Origin: Thozetella sp. PMI_491
Lineage: Eukaryota > Ascomycota > Sordariomycetes > Chaetosphaeriales > Chaetosphaeriaceae
Length of the DNA stretch: 64,000 nt
Assembly: GCA_021432635.1 (NCBI GenBank)
Contig: MU270019.1
Coordinates: 124,001-188,000, forward strand
Direction: 5' to 3'
Shown: positions 44,901 to 56,386 of the stretch, one piece after another
Position numbering within the stretch: position 1 is the stretch's first letter
Layout: every line of letters starts with the position of its first letter
Made by a program: the position numbers and the translations under genes
Notes under the pieces: model-generated
Seen by the model: the letters and a program-made list of their open reading frames with translations, nothing else
What the model was told of the DNA's origin: nothing
Database searches by the model: none

Positions 44901-45718
44901 GCAATGGCCTTATTGATAGCGTCTGTGTCGTCCTGAATTGGTGGAGCAATGAAGTCGTGAGCTAGTGACTCTAAGTCGGGGGGAATAAAAGGGGAGCCGC
45001 TTTCACCCTATAGAGAGAGAGAAGGGGGGGGGGGGGGAGGGGTTTACCGTTGTCCCATCTCCTTTTGCCCCGTAATTTTTGACATTTCGAAAGACCTACA
45101 ACGCATGAGCTCCTCAAACCTCAAGAGGTGCACAAATGCCTGCCCACTTGACGTCAAACATACCTTGTGGCTTGGGTTGTTTCCCCACGGCCATGCGCCC
45201 TTCCGTGCAATGCTTTCCATCCAAAAGGTCCCTTCTGCCTCTGCACGGGTATCAAGCGGACCGAAAGTCTGATTCCCCCGACTGGTGAGAGGCTGGGGTT
45301 CGTTGAGGGCGTCGACTCTGGCGACCAGGGCGGCAGCGTCTTTCAGTTCCTGGGTCATCTTGAAGCGGCCTGTCTGGGGCTTTGACCGGTCCGCAAATGC
45401 GGTCTCCTCCTGACTGCCTCCTCCTCCCCTCTGGCGTGAGCCATAATAATTTCGAGAAGGCGACGCAAATCTGGCCTTGTTGATCTCCTCAACCTGGTCC
45501 AGAGCCGTGTCGACCATCGCTCGGGCGGCTACATACTGCGACTTCGTGACATTCCCCAGCTTTAAGGGCACTGCTACGACTCTTCGGCTGAAAAATGATT
45601 TTCTGCCATGGATCGAAGCGTTACGCTCCCCCGAACCCGACAGGTTGTCGAAGGAGGGCGCTGTGAGGGCGAAAGGCGGGGCAGCAGCGATAGCCGCCAG
45701 TATCACGCACGGCCGCAT
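41958..45718 (-). CDS. GH55 exo-beta-1,3-glucanase, about 13 exons
   Basis: The first exon is 45718-45164, with a signal peptide (MRPCVILAAIAAAPPFALTA) and a ~150-residue linker region. Further exons include 45095-45048, 44932-44771, and the last two 42685-42334 and 42253-41958. The total is roughly 940 residues. Two pectate-lyase-3 beta-helix domains start with YGAKGDGTTDDTDAINKAI and KGDGVTDDTACFQKVL, the double-domain layout of GH55. ENGSGGFMSDLSF, GNQQFTAQRLSF and GGAYLENVWLWTADHD are family blocks. The enzyme should be secreted and release glucose from beta-1,3-glucan. One splice near 44230 is difficult. The GT donor would create a stop codon, while a GC donor (acag|gcattt) restores frame. 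Possible damage there should be excluded. Confidence 0.85.
45023..45040. repeat. Poly-G run inside a GH55 intron
   Basis: A run of at least 14 G (GAAGGGGG... to ...GAGGGG) lies between exons 2 and 3 of the GH55 gene. Such runs are prone to slippage and sequencing error. Confidence 0.8.
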
Positions 45719-46522
45719 CTCTCAGGTGACGCTGTCGCGCTGGCTTGTGATTCACGGGAACTTGCTCTCGTGTTAATAGGCGAAACTCGAGCTGTCGTTA
45801 GAATACACGGCTTCCCTCAAAGGGGTGTGGAGGGGGGGGACCTGCTCGAGATACCTCAGATACGCACATCTTCCTCTACTTCCATCAACTTGCCGCGGGA
45901 TCATGTTTACCCCAGCAACTTAGGTTCCTCGTCTGGCATGGTTGTTGGTACTATCAAAAGTCCTATCCTAGAAGCGAATATTAATTGCGGGTAGTAATTG
46001 CGGCTGACTCCCTGCGGAGGCGCAGACTCGTGAGGTTGCAGAGTAATATTCGGTTGCCTGCTATCTGGAGGCTAAATCAGAATCTTTTGGGCCCCTATCA
46101 ACAAGGCACATGCTTCCTCCATTTCTCCCAGGCCACGGCATAGCGACCACGCTTGACAACGCAGCCCCAGTCTACCAAGCTCGCAGGGGTGGCAACAATT
46201 GCATCCCACCACGGATCTCGACACTACCGGATGTCATATTCTGCTCCGGCTCATATCCCAACGTCGCCACACAAAGTACAAACAAAGACAGGTATTACAC
46301 ATCATTCGAATTCTGCCTTGCGAGATATATTGGTTCCTCATCTAGTTCGGTAACCCCGGTGGCTTTCAGCCCAACGTACGGTAAGCACAATGAGCCCCAA
46401 ACAGAACCACCTAATACATGTTGCATACATTATACCTACCGAAACTTTCCATCCTACACCGCCGGAGGCTGTTGATAGAACTACGGTCTGGTCCAGGCGT
46501 CGTGGTTCTCACACAAAATGTC
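45719..46522. other. Intergenic stretch / GH55 promoter
   Basis: I see no supported gene. The left part is the upstream region of the GH55 gene. Confidence 0.4.
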
Positions 46523-46985
46523 TTAGATAGCATCAGTAACCCCCAGATCCACGTACTGCCAGCCCACGTCAAATGTGGTCTTGCCCCCGATGGGATCAAA
46601 TTCATCCTCCTCCAAACTTTCCTCCGATGGGTCGCCGGCCGCAATCTCCTCCCGGTCGTACTCGTCCACTCTCTGTTGGTTCAAAAACTGCTCGCCATAC
46701 TGGGTGTCAATCAGGACAAGTTGCCCTTTGACCTTGAGGAAGAAGCCAGTAGGGTTGACGACAGAGGGATATCAGTCAAAGTAGCATACTCCATTACCTC
46801 CCTATCGGCGTATAAACAGGCCCGGTAGCGTGGGGACCAGTCGGTCAGGTGGGGATTATCAGCGCCAGGCCCATCCCGTTCTATAGAGCGCGTATCAATC
46901 CAGCCATGGAAGGACACCCTGATAGCGTCCTTCGGGGCGCCTTCGAATACTGTGCGATCTATCGACCGTTCGCCCGAAGGTGTGG
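46523..46985 (-). CDS. Unrecognised gene, 3' part (5' exons unresolved)
   Basis: Two pieces join well. One is open from about 46985 to 46798 and the other runs 46732-46523, across an intron with donor GAG|GTAATG and acceptor CTCAAG. The joined protein reads RVSFHGWIDTRSIERDGPGA, WSPRYRACLYADRE-VKGQLV, LIDTQYGEQFLNQQRVDEYD, EEIAAGDPSEESLEEDEFDP and ends GWQYVDLGVTDAI-stop. The composition and acidic tail look like real coding sequence, but I do not recognise the family. No start codon is in frame. A weak 5' exon starting near 47258 could splice in with a GTCCTT donor. It may be a decaying gene beside the AT-rich tract. Confidence 0.45.
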
Positions 46986-47269
46986 CGTAGGAGAGAAAGG
47001 ACCGAAATGAAATAGATTAGATTTGATTTCATTGTCTGATATCCCTATGCCGTCGTGTAAGAAGGCTGGAACTTCTGGCCGACGTTTTGTCGATTGGGGA
47101 CTGGGCTTGCCGGGAAGTTTCGAACGGTCAAATAGTTGAGCTGGGTGGTTGGCGAGAGACGCCCTTCTAAGGCGCAGTAAATTGTTGGACCCCCCTAATG
47201 TAGGACGAAGCACTTTGGAATATCTAGCATTTAGCCGTCTCCTGGTTAGGTTACACATCTTCGAATGCA

Positions 47270-48020
47270 GTCCGTTACACTTCTTTCTTTAATAAGCTAA
47301 GCCTAAAAGGATAAAATAGTAGCTGTTATATAAGCTATTTTAAACCTAAAACAACCTTTACACGTACTATTATCTTAGACTTTGAACAACTTCTTTATAT
47401 ATATTACTTTACTTATTAAACCTTATCTAATATAATTAAGTGTACCTATTACTAAGATAAAACCTATTCTGATCTCTTTTTTTTTTTTTTTTACCTCTAA
47501 AGGCTAATACTATATTAAGGAGACTATCTTTAAAGCTCTAGCTAATATAAATAAGATTATAGGCTAAGTAGGAGATTATAATATGCCTTAATTTCCTCAA
47601 GAAAAAGACACTTAGGCTTTAGATTATTATATTATACTTGAAGAGGATAGCTTATTAATACTACGAGTTTAGTCTATCTTATGGTTAAGGTGGAGGTTAA
47701 GGTTTGAGTGCACAACATCTAATCTCGCATGTGGGCGAGCCACTATGGTGTTAAATATTGCTGATTTATAGTTACTGTGCAGAGGCGTTGGGTACAACGT
47801 TTCCACTGAGCTTTTTTCTTTGCTATGTATCTACTACTTGGTTGCTTTGATCTACCTCGCGGTTTGGAATAAGGCTTTGTCTACCTAATAATAATAATAG
47901 ACTAGTTAAGGCTATAATATACCTATGCATTTGTCAACTCTAAGTTCTGATACCGTTTGATACTAATTGAAAAGGACTAATGACTACCTGAGAAAGACTT
48001 TAAGAACAGATAGGCCTTAG
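47270..48020. repeat. AT/TpA-rich tract, RIP-like relic
   Basis: The base composition drops sharply. Long runs read TTAATAAGCTAAGCC, TATAATTAAG, CTTATCTAATATAATT, with a poly-T run near 47480. Stop codons fill every frame. TpA is very common and CpG nearly absent, which is the footprint of RIP on old repeats in ascomycetes. No element type can be named. Confidence 0.6.
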
Positions 48021-49065
48021 CATAAGGAAACCTCGACCACCCAACGCCTTGCCTTATGCTAAGGCGAAGCACCCGAACCCTCGAGCGCTGGATCTACGAA
48101 GGACAGGCGCTGGAGAATATTGGGAGCTTGCTATAGAAAGAGAATCCCTCGTCTTCGAGCTGTGGGGTTGGACAGGAGCAACGAGGTCCCAAAACAAATA
48201 AGCCGCGATCACCTTCGCACACAGTTTCTGCAGTGTATATGAGGTCAATCTGCTATAGCGTCTTGCGCACGATTTGCGGATGTGCTCCATCCAAATTCTT
48301 ATTGCCGCCACTAGGGCTATAGTCATCGTGCAGCACACGGGCTTACATCTTCTCTGGCGGCAGTGCGCAAGTCTCTCAGTTAACATGGCACGAAGGCGCT
48401 TCAAAACTGACCACCTATTTGCCGGAGGTGAATCTCGCCATGTCTGTCTGGCCCATTGGCATAGAACCTAAGCGTAGCTCATTGGCCGCTATGTCGTTGG
48501 CGAACTAGTTTTGACGTTCCAGACCGAGTCATTGTGGCCATCTGTGGCATCGTTAATCAAAATAAGCATCACTACATCCAGGGCTTTCCAAAAACCATTT
48601 GCCTAGAGCTACCTATGAGCGATGTCTCCACAAGAATACGACTTGTTGCCTTGTGATACCTCAAGTCATTTCTTACTTCACAGTTCTCCATATTGGCTCG
48701 ATATGTATGAGTGCGCGTTACCGTAGCTTCCTAGCTGAACCTGCGGGACTGGAGTAGACAAGAATTTGAATTGGCCGATGTTTGTATATCTGGGTTAATT
48801 TTCTTTTTGTATAGTTATGGTTTGTGAAATGCTAATGGAAAGGCTGCTGCGGATTAGTGTTCTTTTGGAGCCAGCGAGGCTTAGTTGGAAGGCGCGCGCG
48901 TGGCTGCAGTGGAAACACGAGACTCGTGGCGCTATGCAAGTGCTTGCTGCCCAACTTCTCCGCAATGTCAGGCAAAGGCGAACACGTCAAGACCGATCCC
49001 ACTGAAAAAGGTAGCATTCCGGATACTCTCGTCCAGCCCGCTCTGCCATACAAAATAGCGATACC
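48021..49065. other. Intergenic stretch left of the HET gene
   Basis: Normal base composition returns, but no frame shows a family motif. Minus-strand frames at 48054-48404 and 48832-49326 are unsupported. The second overlaps the HET first exon. Confidence 0.35.
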
Positions 49066-51320
49066 ATGGTCAATAAAGCAAAGGATAATTATCAATGTCC
49101 GGCTAGCCATTCCAGCCAGATACCGCTCGCCAGAGCTAAGCTGGCCGGGGAAAGAAATTGTATTTCGTGCAAGCTCATCTACGAGGCTGTTGAGGCATTT
49201 AAGCCCAGCTGGGCACAAGAAGGCCTGGACACGAAGTTCGTCCACATTCGCGGCCGAAAAAGCGGAAGAGGGGCGAGCTGGCAACTTTTTGAACAGCAAC
49301 ATCACGTCGGAAGCTTCAATACCCAATATAGGTCAACAGGTACGGCCGCGAAGATAACAGAATAGCCCCATTTCTCAGAGCTGATAATTCGGTCCTAGAC
49401 GATCATAGTTACGAGCGATGCCGCCCCTTCCCAAGGACAATGATCGAATCGTGTTTTGGGATGACTTTGTCCGTGGCTAGTGATTCTACTTCCCGAGTCG
49501 CCTTCGATCGGGCACGGCATTGGCTGTCCTCGTGCGTCGAAAATGATGTGCAGTGCAGGACGGAAGAGCTAGGAACCAGACCCCGTAGGCTCCTTCGCTT
49601 GGGACCTGCCGAGCTCGTGGTGCATCTTTTCGAGACTGAGGAGCTGGCCGGTTGCTCAGAATATGCTTGCCTTAGCTACTGCTGGGGACCCGATACTGCC
49701 GACGTCTTGAAAACCACCTCAAGTAACATCCAGGCGCACTACGACGGAGTGCAAGTAGAGAAACTCCCAAAAACAATAGTTGATGCTATCAAAGTATGCA
49801 GAGAATTGGGGATATCTAACCTGTGGGTGGACTCTCTCTGTATCATACAGAATGACCCGCACGATTTTGCTGCTGAGGGATCTAAGATGGGTGCCATCTA
49901 CAGCGGCTCTCACCTAACCATATACGCCAAAGCACCGTCATCTTGCAAACAGGGATTTCTCGGCCCACAATCTCTGGGCATCACCCAGTGGCTTGCCCCA
50001 GGCAGCGCGCCAAACGGGATGAGATTCTATATCCGACCAGAAGAAGAGATCGGTGCCGACACTGCGGAGAGCGGCCTAGCTCTGGACAGTCGCGGATGGT
50101 GTCTGCAGGAGAGCATCCTTTCCAAGCGCCAGTTGATCTATTACGGTACAGAAATGGGCTGGAGCTGCAATTGCCGTCGCATTTGCGAGTGCGGTCATGT
50201 TCTCACGCCTGACTTTCTGTCTTATCTCTGCGAGGACACGTACGCCCCCGAACATGAACGGCTTTTACACCCGTCCACTCCTCTCCATCCGTATGAGGTC
50301 CTCCATGCTTTCGACCACGTTAAGCAATGGAAGGATATCGTACAGGATTACTCGTGTCGGCTGCTCACCAGATCAACGGACAAGCTCCCGGCCGTGTCAG
50401 GCCTTGCCACACGGTTGCTCGAATTGGCTAGGGAGCGTAACGGGATTCAGGACAGCTACCTCGCTGGCCTCTGGGAGAGCGCGCTTCTTGATCAGCTCTG
50501 CTGGACGGCAGCCGGTCAGCTCGAGGATGTCGTCTCCTTTGTGCGCCTACTCGGGAATGGGCGCCGACTCGAGAATGGGACGCCCACCTGGTCCTGGGCA
50601 TCTATTGAAGGTCATGTTAAGTATCTTGATGACCCAGAAGCCAATAGCTTTCGGCGCAGAACAGGGCACACACACGCCCGCGTTATTGAAGCCCGATGCC
50701 ACCCCCTTCACCCCGGGAATCCGATGGGTTCAGTGGACGAGGGCTATATCGTTCTCGAAGCACCCCTCGTGCCTGTGGAGCTGGCTATCTTTGAAGAAGA
50801 CTTTGGCGAAGGCTTAGGCCCCGAGACTTCTAGTATTGGCGGCAACATTCAGACTTATGCTCTAGTGCGTGGCAAAACCTCGGCCGCGGTTGACATAATA
50901 CTCGATATCAGGCTAGAGCCAACGTTCCATCTTGACAGCCCGTGCGTTAAGTGCTGGGAAAGCCGGACAGTTTGCGTACGAGAGGACTGTGCTTATAAGT
51001 CCCTCAAGGATAGGACGCAGTATTACTGCTGTCGGCTGCAGACGTGGCTCCAGGACGAGGAGTATCGCCGCAAAGTAGCTCGGTCTTTCAACCAGGATGG
51101 AGGGAAAGTATCTTTTTTGAAGGACTCCCCAGTAACCCATTTTCTTCTCTTAGAGAAGACCACAGGCGGCGATGCATATCGGAGGCTTGGATTTGGATCT
51201 TTTTCGTCGGCGATTAAGCCGGAGGATGTAGAGGGCAATAGTCTGCTCCCCTTTATGAATCACAGAGCAGTGTGGCCGCTATTTGACGGCCAAGTCATGC
51301 AAAAGGTTCGAATTATATAG
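49066..51320 (+). CDS. HET-domain (heterokaryon incompatibility-type) protein
   Basis: Exons 49066-49339 and 49399-51320 join in frame (donor GTACGG, acceptor CCTAG) to give 731 residues. The N-terminal exon has CISCKLIYEAVEAFKP, a Cys-pair region common before HET domains. The HET domain spans residues ~150-300: EYACLSYCWGPD, LPKTIVDAIKVCRELGISNLWVDSLCIIQND, SKMGAIYSGSHLTIYA and SRGWCLQESILSKRQLIYY. A later TPTWSWASIEGHVKY is the usual third block. HET proteins trigger cell death after non-self recognition in some fungi. Which allele system, if any, this one serves cannot be told. A Cys-rich stretch (CVKCWESRTVCVREDC) lies near residue 600. The gene lies between two AT-rich relic tracts. Confidence 0.9.
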
Positions 51321-51406
51321 CAAGGACATAGACTAGTGCTATACACGGCCGCGCTAATATGCGACTGTGACTCCTAGCCAGTTGCCACTTCTGTTGTGGA
51401 CGGGCC

Positions 51407-51435
51407 GTCAGGTCGGGGCGCCAGGTCGGGGCGCT
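51407..51435. repeat. Short direct repeat (GTCGGGGCGCCAG/GTCGGGGCGCTTC)
   Basis: Two adjacent copies of CAGGTCGGGGCGC at the 3' side of the HET gene. Confidence 0.6.
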
Positions 51436-51540
51436 TCCAGACTTCGACCTCTCCGCCGTCTCGGACAATACCAGCGCGTATATTTGACAGCAAGTTGTGG
51501 GCAGCAACTATTACTATCCTTGTAGATCTCGCCTTTAAAC

Positions 51541-52090
51541 ACGGTAGTAGTAGTATTACTCGCCGCGGATGATATTAGTGCTTTATCTCTAACTAACTTA
51601 AATAGCCACTCTTTAATACTCTCTAGTTAACCCAACTTAATACACTCTTTTACTGCTATTACAGGGCTTCGATCTGTCCATTATGCCTTGATCAGAGCTC
51701 AGGAAGCTTCTTTTGCCCTTTGCTTTGTCTGCTTCCCACTGTACCACGAGACTCAAGTTGCTTCAGTGGCCCTGCTAAACGCATCACGTTGGCGGAAGCA
51801 TTGGTTCTACGCTACGGCTACTAGACTAAGAGGGTCTTTTGGTTGTGTGTGTGTGTGTGTGTTTGTGCGGTGTGTGTAAGGATACTACCTGTTTTCAAAG
51901 ACTACAGAGTCCTCCCCTCTTTTAATAGCCCAACTTTTAACGCTTACTAAAGATAAATTACCTTGAATACTACTTCCAAGTAAAAAGTCCTCTATATTAA
52001 TATAATCTAAAGCTAAGTTAACTACTTAAAACGCTCGTTAAGCAGCCCTCGGCCAATTATATAGATCCTCCACCTAATTAGCTAAGGTCT
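51541..52090. repeat. AT/TpA-rich tract, RIP-like relic, with TG microsatellite
   Basis: This is a second TpA-rich tract (TAACTAACTTAAATAG, ATATTAATATAATCTAAAGC) broken by a less degraded part. It includes a (TG)n run at about 51845-51862. Stops in all frames. Similar in character to the tract at 47.3-48.0 kb. Confidence 0.5.
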
Positions 52091-53081
52091 CTACAACGTT
52101 TGCCAGCGCTCCTAAACCTCCATTACTGGATCAATAGCGCTGCGAAACCACGATCCAACAATGTTACAAATTGTCACGACGACCTGCAGAGCCTGCGGAC
52201 TAGGATCATGTCGACTTGAAATCAGCAGACCAACCTGATAGTGTTCGGGGAGACCGCCTGTCCAGCCACATTCATCCTCGACCTCTACATTTACCATCAC
52301 GATATTTCCTGCTATACAGAAAAGCATGTCTCGCACCTATCGCTGGTGGGGATTCTGTGCGCATATGCCGTGCGCCAATGACACAATGGCCATTGACAAT
52401 AATACACTACGCTCAGCTTTGGGTTAGGGAGGGGGTTTCGGTCTTAACTCGGCGTCGACGCACTACAGGAATAAATTACGATGAACATAGTGCAGTAGTT
52501 GGAATTTAACATTGTGCAGGTGTCCATGTATGCTCAAGTCTACTGTACCTAATATCAAATTTTGAGGGGCACCAAGGCGAAAGACTATTCGATATTGTAA
52601 CTTGTAAAGCCAGAGTTTCTCATTTGTAAGCTCGATATATTACAGAATAATCCATTCTGCTATGAGCCGGTAAGCTCCAATTATATAAATTAGCCTATTT
52701 TCGTGCGCCCGACACGATATGATTGCCAAGGACTGTTGGTCCTTTGCCAGGTGAGCCAAATCGGTCGGGACTGTGGCGAAGCCTAGGACCCGACTATCTG
52801 CGGTGTAGCCAGATAATAAGAGTGTAAAGTATCAATCGGCCCAGGCTAATGTTATGGCAAGAAGGAAGGAATTTAATCGGCCGCCGACTTGATTGCCTTA
52901 AGTACATGTCGTACTGACGGCTGAGCATCCCACTAAGCCAGAGGCTACAGGGGAGTTCGTGATATAGCACGAGTACTATTCACAGCTCCTGCGAGGGTCT
53001 TGCGCCATGTGCCTTGTATTTTCCCTTAGCGACCAATGTAGGATCGCCCCTCTAATGTCTTGGAATTTGTTGGCCCGTAGG
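52091..53081. other. Intergenic stretch
   Basis: No gene supported. The last ~200 bp serve as promoter for the secreted protein. Confidence 0.4.
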
Positions 53082-53088
53082 TATAAAT
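53082..53088 (+). promoter_or_regulatory. TATA-like element
   Basis: TATAAAT lies 111 nt before the ATG at 53193, in the expected range. Confidence 0.45.
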
Positions 53089-53192
53089 CGACCATCTCTG
53101 AATTCATCCGGCTTAGTCGTTAGAGAGCAAACTGAATCTCGGACAATCAAGTTTATCCCAGGCGCGCTTTGTCTTGCATCATATCCTTCAAA

Positions 53193-53732
53193 ATGTCCAC
53201 CCTCTTCAAGACAGTCTTAATCACCCTACTCGCATGCTCGTGTATAACGGCGTCCCCCATGCTGGAGGCGCGTCAATCGTGCGGCGAGGGCACGCAACAC
53301 ATCTGCTACGGCGCGCCGGACGGCCAGGCGCAGAACATCGACCCAGACGACCTCGACTACCTCGTGGCCAACATCCGCCACGTTGCGAGCAAGGATCCTA
53401 GCAAGCCCGCCTTCTTTAATATGCCGCCCAACTCGAACCGCCAGTGCGAGGAATGGACCATCGCATCCGAAGGCACCGTCCTCGTGCTCGCGAAGCACAC
53501 GTCGGCGCAGCTCAACACGACGGTGCTCTACCAAGATATCGCCAACACGCTCGACGGCGGTGAGAAGGCTACAGCCGAACAGAAACAGAATTCGATTCTT
53601 GGCTGTGGTAAGAATGGTGGGCAGTTGGGCTTGGTCTATGATAAGAATAATACGGTGTATAATACTGATACTTACAAGACCTGGAAGGCCACTCCTTCGG
53701 GCCTCGTCATCAAGGTCGTGCATGCCGCATAG
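53193..53732 (+). CDS. Small secreted cysteine-containing protein
   Basis: A single exon of 179 residues with a signal peptide (MSTLFKTVLITLLACSCITA, cleavage near residue 20) and a possible pro-site (LEARQ). The mature part has four Cys in the order CGEGTQHIC, RQCEEW, ILGCGKNGG, and blocks NIRHVASKDPSKPAFFNMPP and NSILGCGKNGGQLGLVYD. I do not recognise a family. Size, secretion signal and paired cysteines are those of apoplastic effector-like or wall-associated proteins. An ATG 24 nt upstream on the same frame would lengthen the N-terminus by 8 polar residues and spoil the signal peptide, so 53193 is preferred. Confidence 0.78.
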   Translation: MSTLFKTVLITLLACSCITASPMLEARQSCGEGTQHICYGAPDGQAQNIDPDDLDYLVANIRHVASKDPSKPAFFNMPPNSNRQCEEWTIASEGTVLVLAKHTSAQLNTTVLYQDIANTLDGGEKATAEQKQNSILGCGKNGGQLGLVYDKNNTVYNTDTYKTWKATPSGLVIKVVHAA

Positions 53733-54260
53733 TTCTGAGTTAAGGGGCGCTCTTTTGCTTTGTTACTTATAAGAGAATGCTCTTCCGTACGTATTTACCT
53801 TGGGTAGATTATACGTAGATGGTCGTGAGGGGATTTCGGAGGTTTCATAGCTTGTCTGTTTTGGGGTATGGTAATGTATTTGCTCTCGCCCACCCCCACC
53901 CATCAGGGTTAATCCAGAGTGCTGCAATGTCGTATCGTTTATTACTCATGGATATCGTCTTTGAGCCGAAGTCCCAGATACCAGATGTCGCGGGTCCGTC
54001 TCCTGGCCGCACTTCAACTGACATCATTCTTGATATCAATAGTTTGATATGATAGGCATATGCTCTATGACACGGCTACCGGTAGCCGGACGGCACCGCT
54101 TGTACCAGCCCCGGAATAGAATGGCCGGCTTGCTTCTCTTGCACTTGCTAACCGGACCAACATCGACGAAGGAGCAAATTGCCTTGCTTTGGAAATGCCG
54201 CCTTTCTAGCGGTGTCAGAGCTCTAGTTTATATTCTACTTCTACGCGGCCACTATGATAT
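53733..54260. other. Intergenic convergent region
   Basis: Nothing supported between the two stops. Confidence 0.45.
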
Positions 54261-55496
54261 CTATTCAATGTAGGTGATTTTATCACCCCCAACCCCCAAT
54301 GGCAATATCTGGCTCGACGTCCCGCGCCGACCAACATATTCTAGCGTCGGATCTATCTCAGCTGCCGGGTCGTCCACCGACATCCCTCCTCTCCTACGCA
54401 AATCTTGAAGCCCCGATAGCTCGTACCTGAGTACAACTCGACAGGCCATGACCGATGCCATGTATCTCGTGATTACCGGGACTGCATCTTCGGGACCAAC
54501 GAACAGCGTGCTCGAAAAAAGGAGCGTCCCGAATAGAATATGAGTAATGGTACTGGCCGAGAGTATCCATGCCCAGACGGCATATAGCCTTGTCTCGGGA
54601 AACACTCTGAGGTGGATGTCAGACTGGCAGCCCGCGATCCTCGGCTCAGTATCAGCGCAGTCTAGGAGACGCTGGGGCAGCTGTAGCCACCACCGAACGA
54701 AGCCGATGGTCTTGGTCTCGCTAGGCATACCCCCGCCTTGCTTCTTGATCTCGTTGCTATGGAGCCTCCGCACGCGCAAGCGCAGCGTGATTGCCCCAAA
54801 TAGGTGAACAGCGACCCCTAGAATAGCCAAGAGAAGCGGAGTAAAGGTCCAGGTCGACATGAAGATGCAGATGCTTTTGAGTCCGAGCTCGTAGCTCACA
54901 TGGGCGATATTTCCCACGGATGCAATGGCTATCACGTACTCGCCCACCGTGAGAGCAGCTCGGAACAGACCGGTGGGCGGGCTTCGAACAAGACGGTGGC
55001 CGCGATCTTCTAGAACCTTGAGAGGGTCGGAATACTCGAATGCACGCGAGAAGAAAACCGAGGGAGAGCTGGAAATTATGAGCAGGTATAAGAGCGGCCG
55101 CCGAGCGACGAGCAGGAGAGTGGCGGTCTCATCGGTACTCGGACCGATCAAGGCTAGGATGGTCGGCGCAACTCCAAGAAGCACTTGGGAAGCCGATAAC
55201 TGAGTCTTGATATACTCGGAGGTGCTTGTGAGGATGCAGGTTATGACAGGCTGCGTGAGCGCACTCCGGAGGCCGCCTCCTCCCAACTTGTCGATCTTGG
55301 ACACGTCCCGAACCCCCGTCAGATAGTTGTTGTACTCGTTTGAGCAATTCTGATGCAGGATGGTCTCAAAAACCCAGCCGTATTGTGGGTACCATAGCTG
55401 GAACTGCTTCGTGGACACTACCACGTCAAACCCGGATACGTTCACGGCAAAGAGGGCAACCACAGCCAGAGAAAGCATACATCGACGCGAATACAT
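54261..55496 (-). CDS. Unrecognised multi-pass membrane protein
   Basis: An intronless frame of 411 residues. It starts with a signal-like stretch (MYSRRCMLSLAVVALFAVNV) and an extracellular segment with LWYPQYGWVFETILHQNCSN. Further hydrophobic segments lie near residues 110-145, 180-200, 225-250, 305-330 and 335-355. The C-terminus is hydrophilic and acidic. I know similar orphan membrane proteins from filamentous ascomycetes but cannot name a domain. Its length, hydrophobic pattern and lack of stop codons support a real gene. Confidence 0.72.
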   Translation of the reverse strand: MYSRRCMLSLAVVALFAVNVSGFDVVVSTKQFQLWYPQYGWVFETILHQNCSNEYNNYLTGVRDVSKIDKLGGGGLRSALTQPVITCILTSTSEYIKTQLSASQVLLGVAPTILALIGPSTDETATLLLVARRPLLYLLIISSSPSVFFSRAFEYSDPLKVLEDRGHRLVRSPPTGLFRAALTVGEYVIAIASVGNIAHVSYELGLKSICIFMSTWTFTPLLLAILGVAVHLFGAITLRLRVRRLHSNEIKKQGGGMPSETKTIGFVRWWLQLPQRLLDCADTEPRIAGCQSDIHLRVFPETRLYAVWAWILSASTITHILFGTLLFSSTLFVGPEDAVPVITRYMASVMACRVVLRYELSGLQDLRRRGGMSVDDPAAEIDPTLEYVGRRGTSSQILPLGVGGDKITYIE

Positions 55497-56386
55497 TCTA
55501 GCAGACAGCTGACGAGGTGGTGGCGGAGTGAATTCAAGTGCTTGTGATGAAAAACGAGCAAAGGAGGGAGGCAGTGGAAGGGGGGGGGTATTATTTTACT
55601 CTGTAGCCTGATTTTCCGAATGTAGTAAGAATACGTTTTCCACATGCTTCAGCATTAGTGGTGTATAGCACGGGACTTTTGGGGGCTAGCGTCAAAGCGA
55701 GACCTAGCGCCAATCAAATCACTGGAAGTGTGGTTGCCCCTGGTCCTGGCCTCCTACCCGAGGCGACGACAGGGACGGATTGACGCTTTGCCACCTTGGC
55801 ACCTCGCAGCGCGTTTTGCATAATTGGCGAGCTGAACCCGACCTCTAATTGAGCATAGAGGGATGCGGAGCTCATGAACAGAGTGCCGCCTATCTTAGCA
55901 TAGAAAGTGCTGGAAAGTGGGCGATCCCGGTCGGAAAGGTGGGTCTGTCTTGGTTTTTCATGGGATTGGATACTGCCTATAGTTATATATAGTAAAGCTC
56001 TTCCCCCTTTTTGCCGTTTTGGATAACTGGCGCTGGGCTCGGCCACAATAGCAGCTCCCTAGCCACAACATATCGAGACTAGTGGTACGGTCCTGCGGAC
56101 AATTGTACGCAGTATCAGCCCAAATCGAGTCGATATTGACTGTGTGTACCTAAGTAGCTACTTGATATGCCTGCTTATCTTCTCGTCCTTAAGCCGTAAC
56201 CAAGAGAATAGTACTCGAGAAAGCTGCTCTTATACCCGTTGATAGCTAATGAGTCATGAAGCGGCATGAACCGATACTTCAAGGGTTACATACATTATGC
56301 TGGCCAATTCACATTTATTCGAATGATGTAAGGAAAGGCCTTGGAAATGCCGCTTGTCACAAATTGCTTATCTCGTTGCGGAGGTC
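55497..56386. other. Intergenic stretch
   Basis: A poly-G run near 55580 and the upstream region of the membrane protein gene. No gene seen. Confidence 0.4.

Noticed and set aside
48832..49326. Long minus-strand frame over the start of the HET gene
   Set aside because: It is antisense to the HET first exon, has no motif, and the plus-strand exon fits the HET N-terminus and splices in frame.
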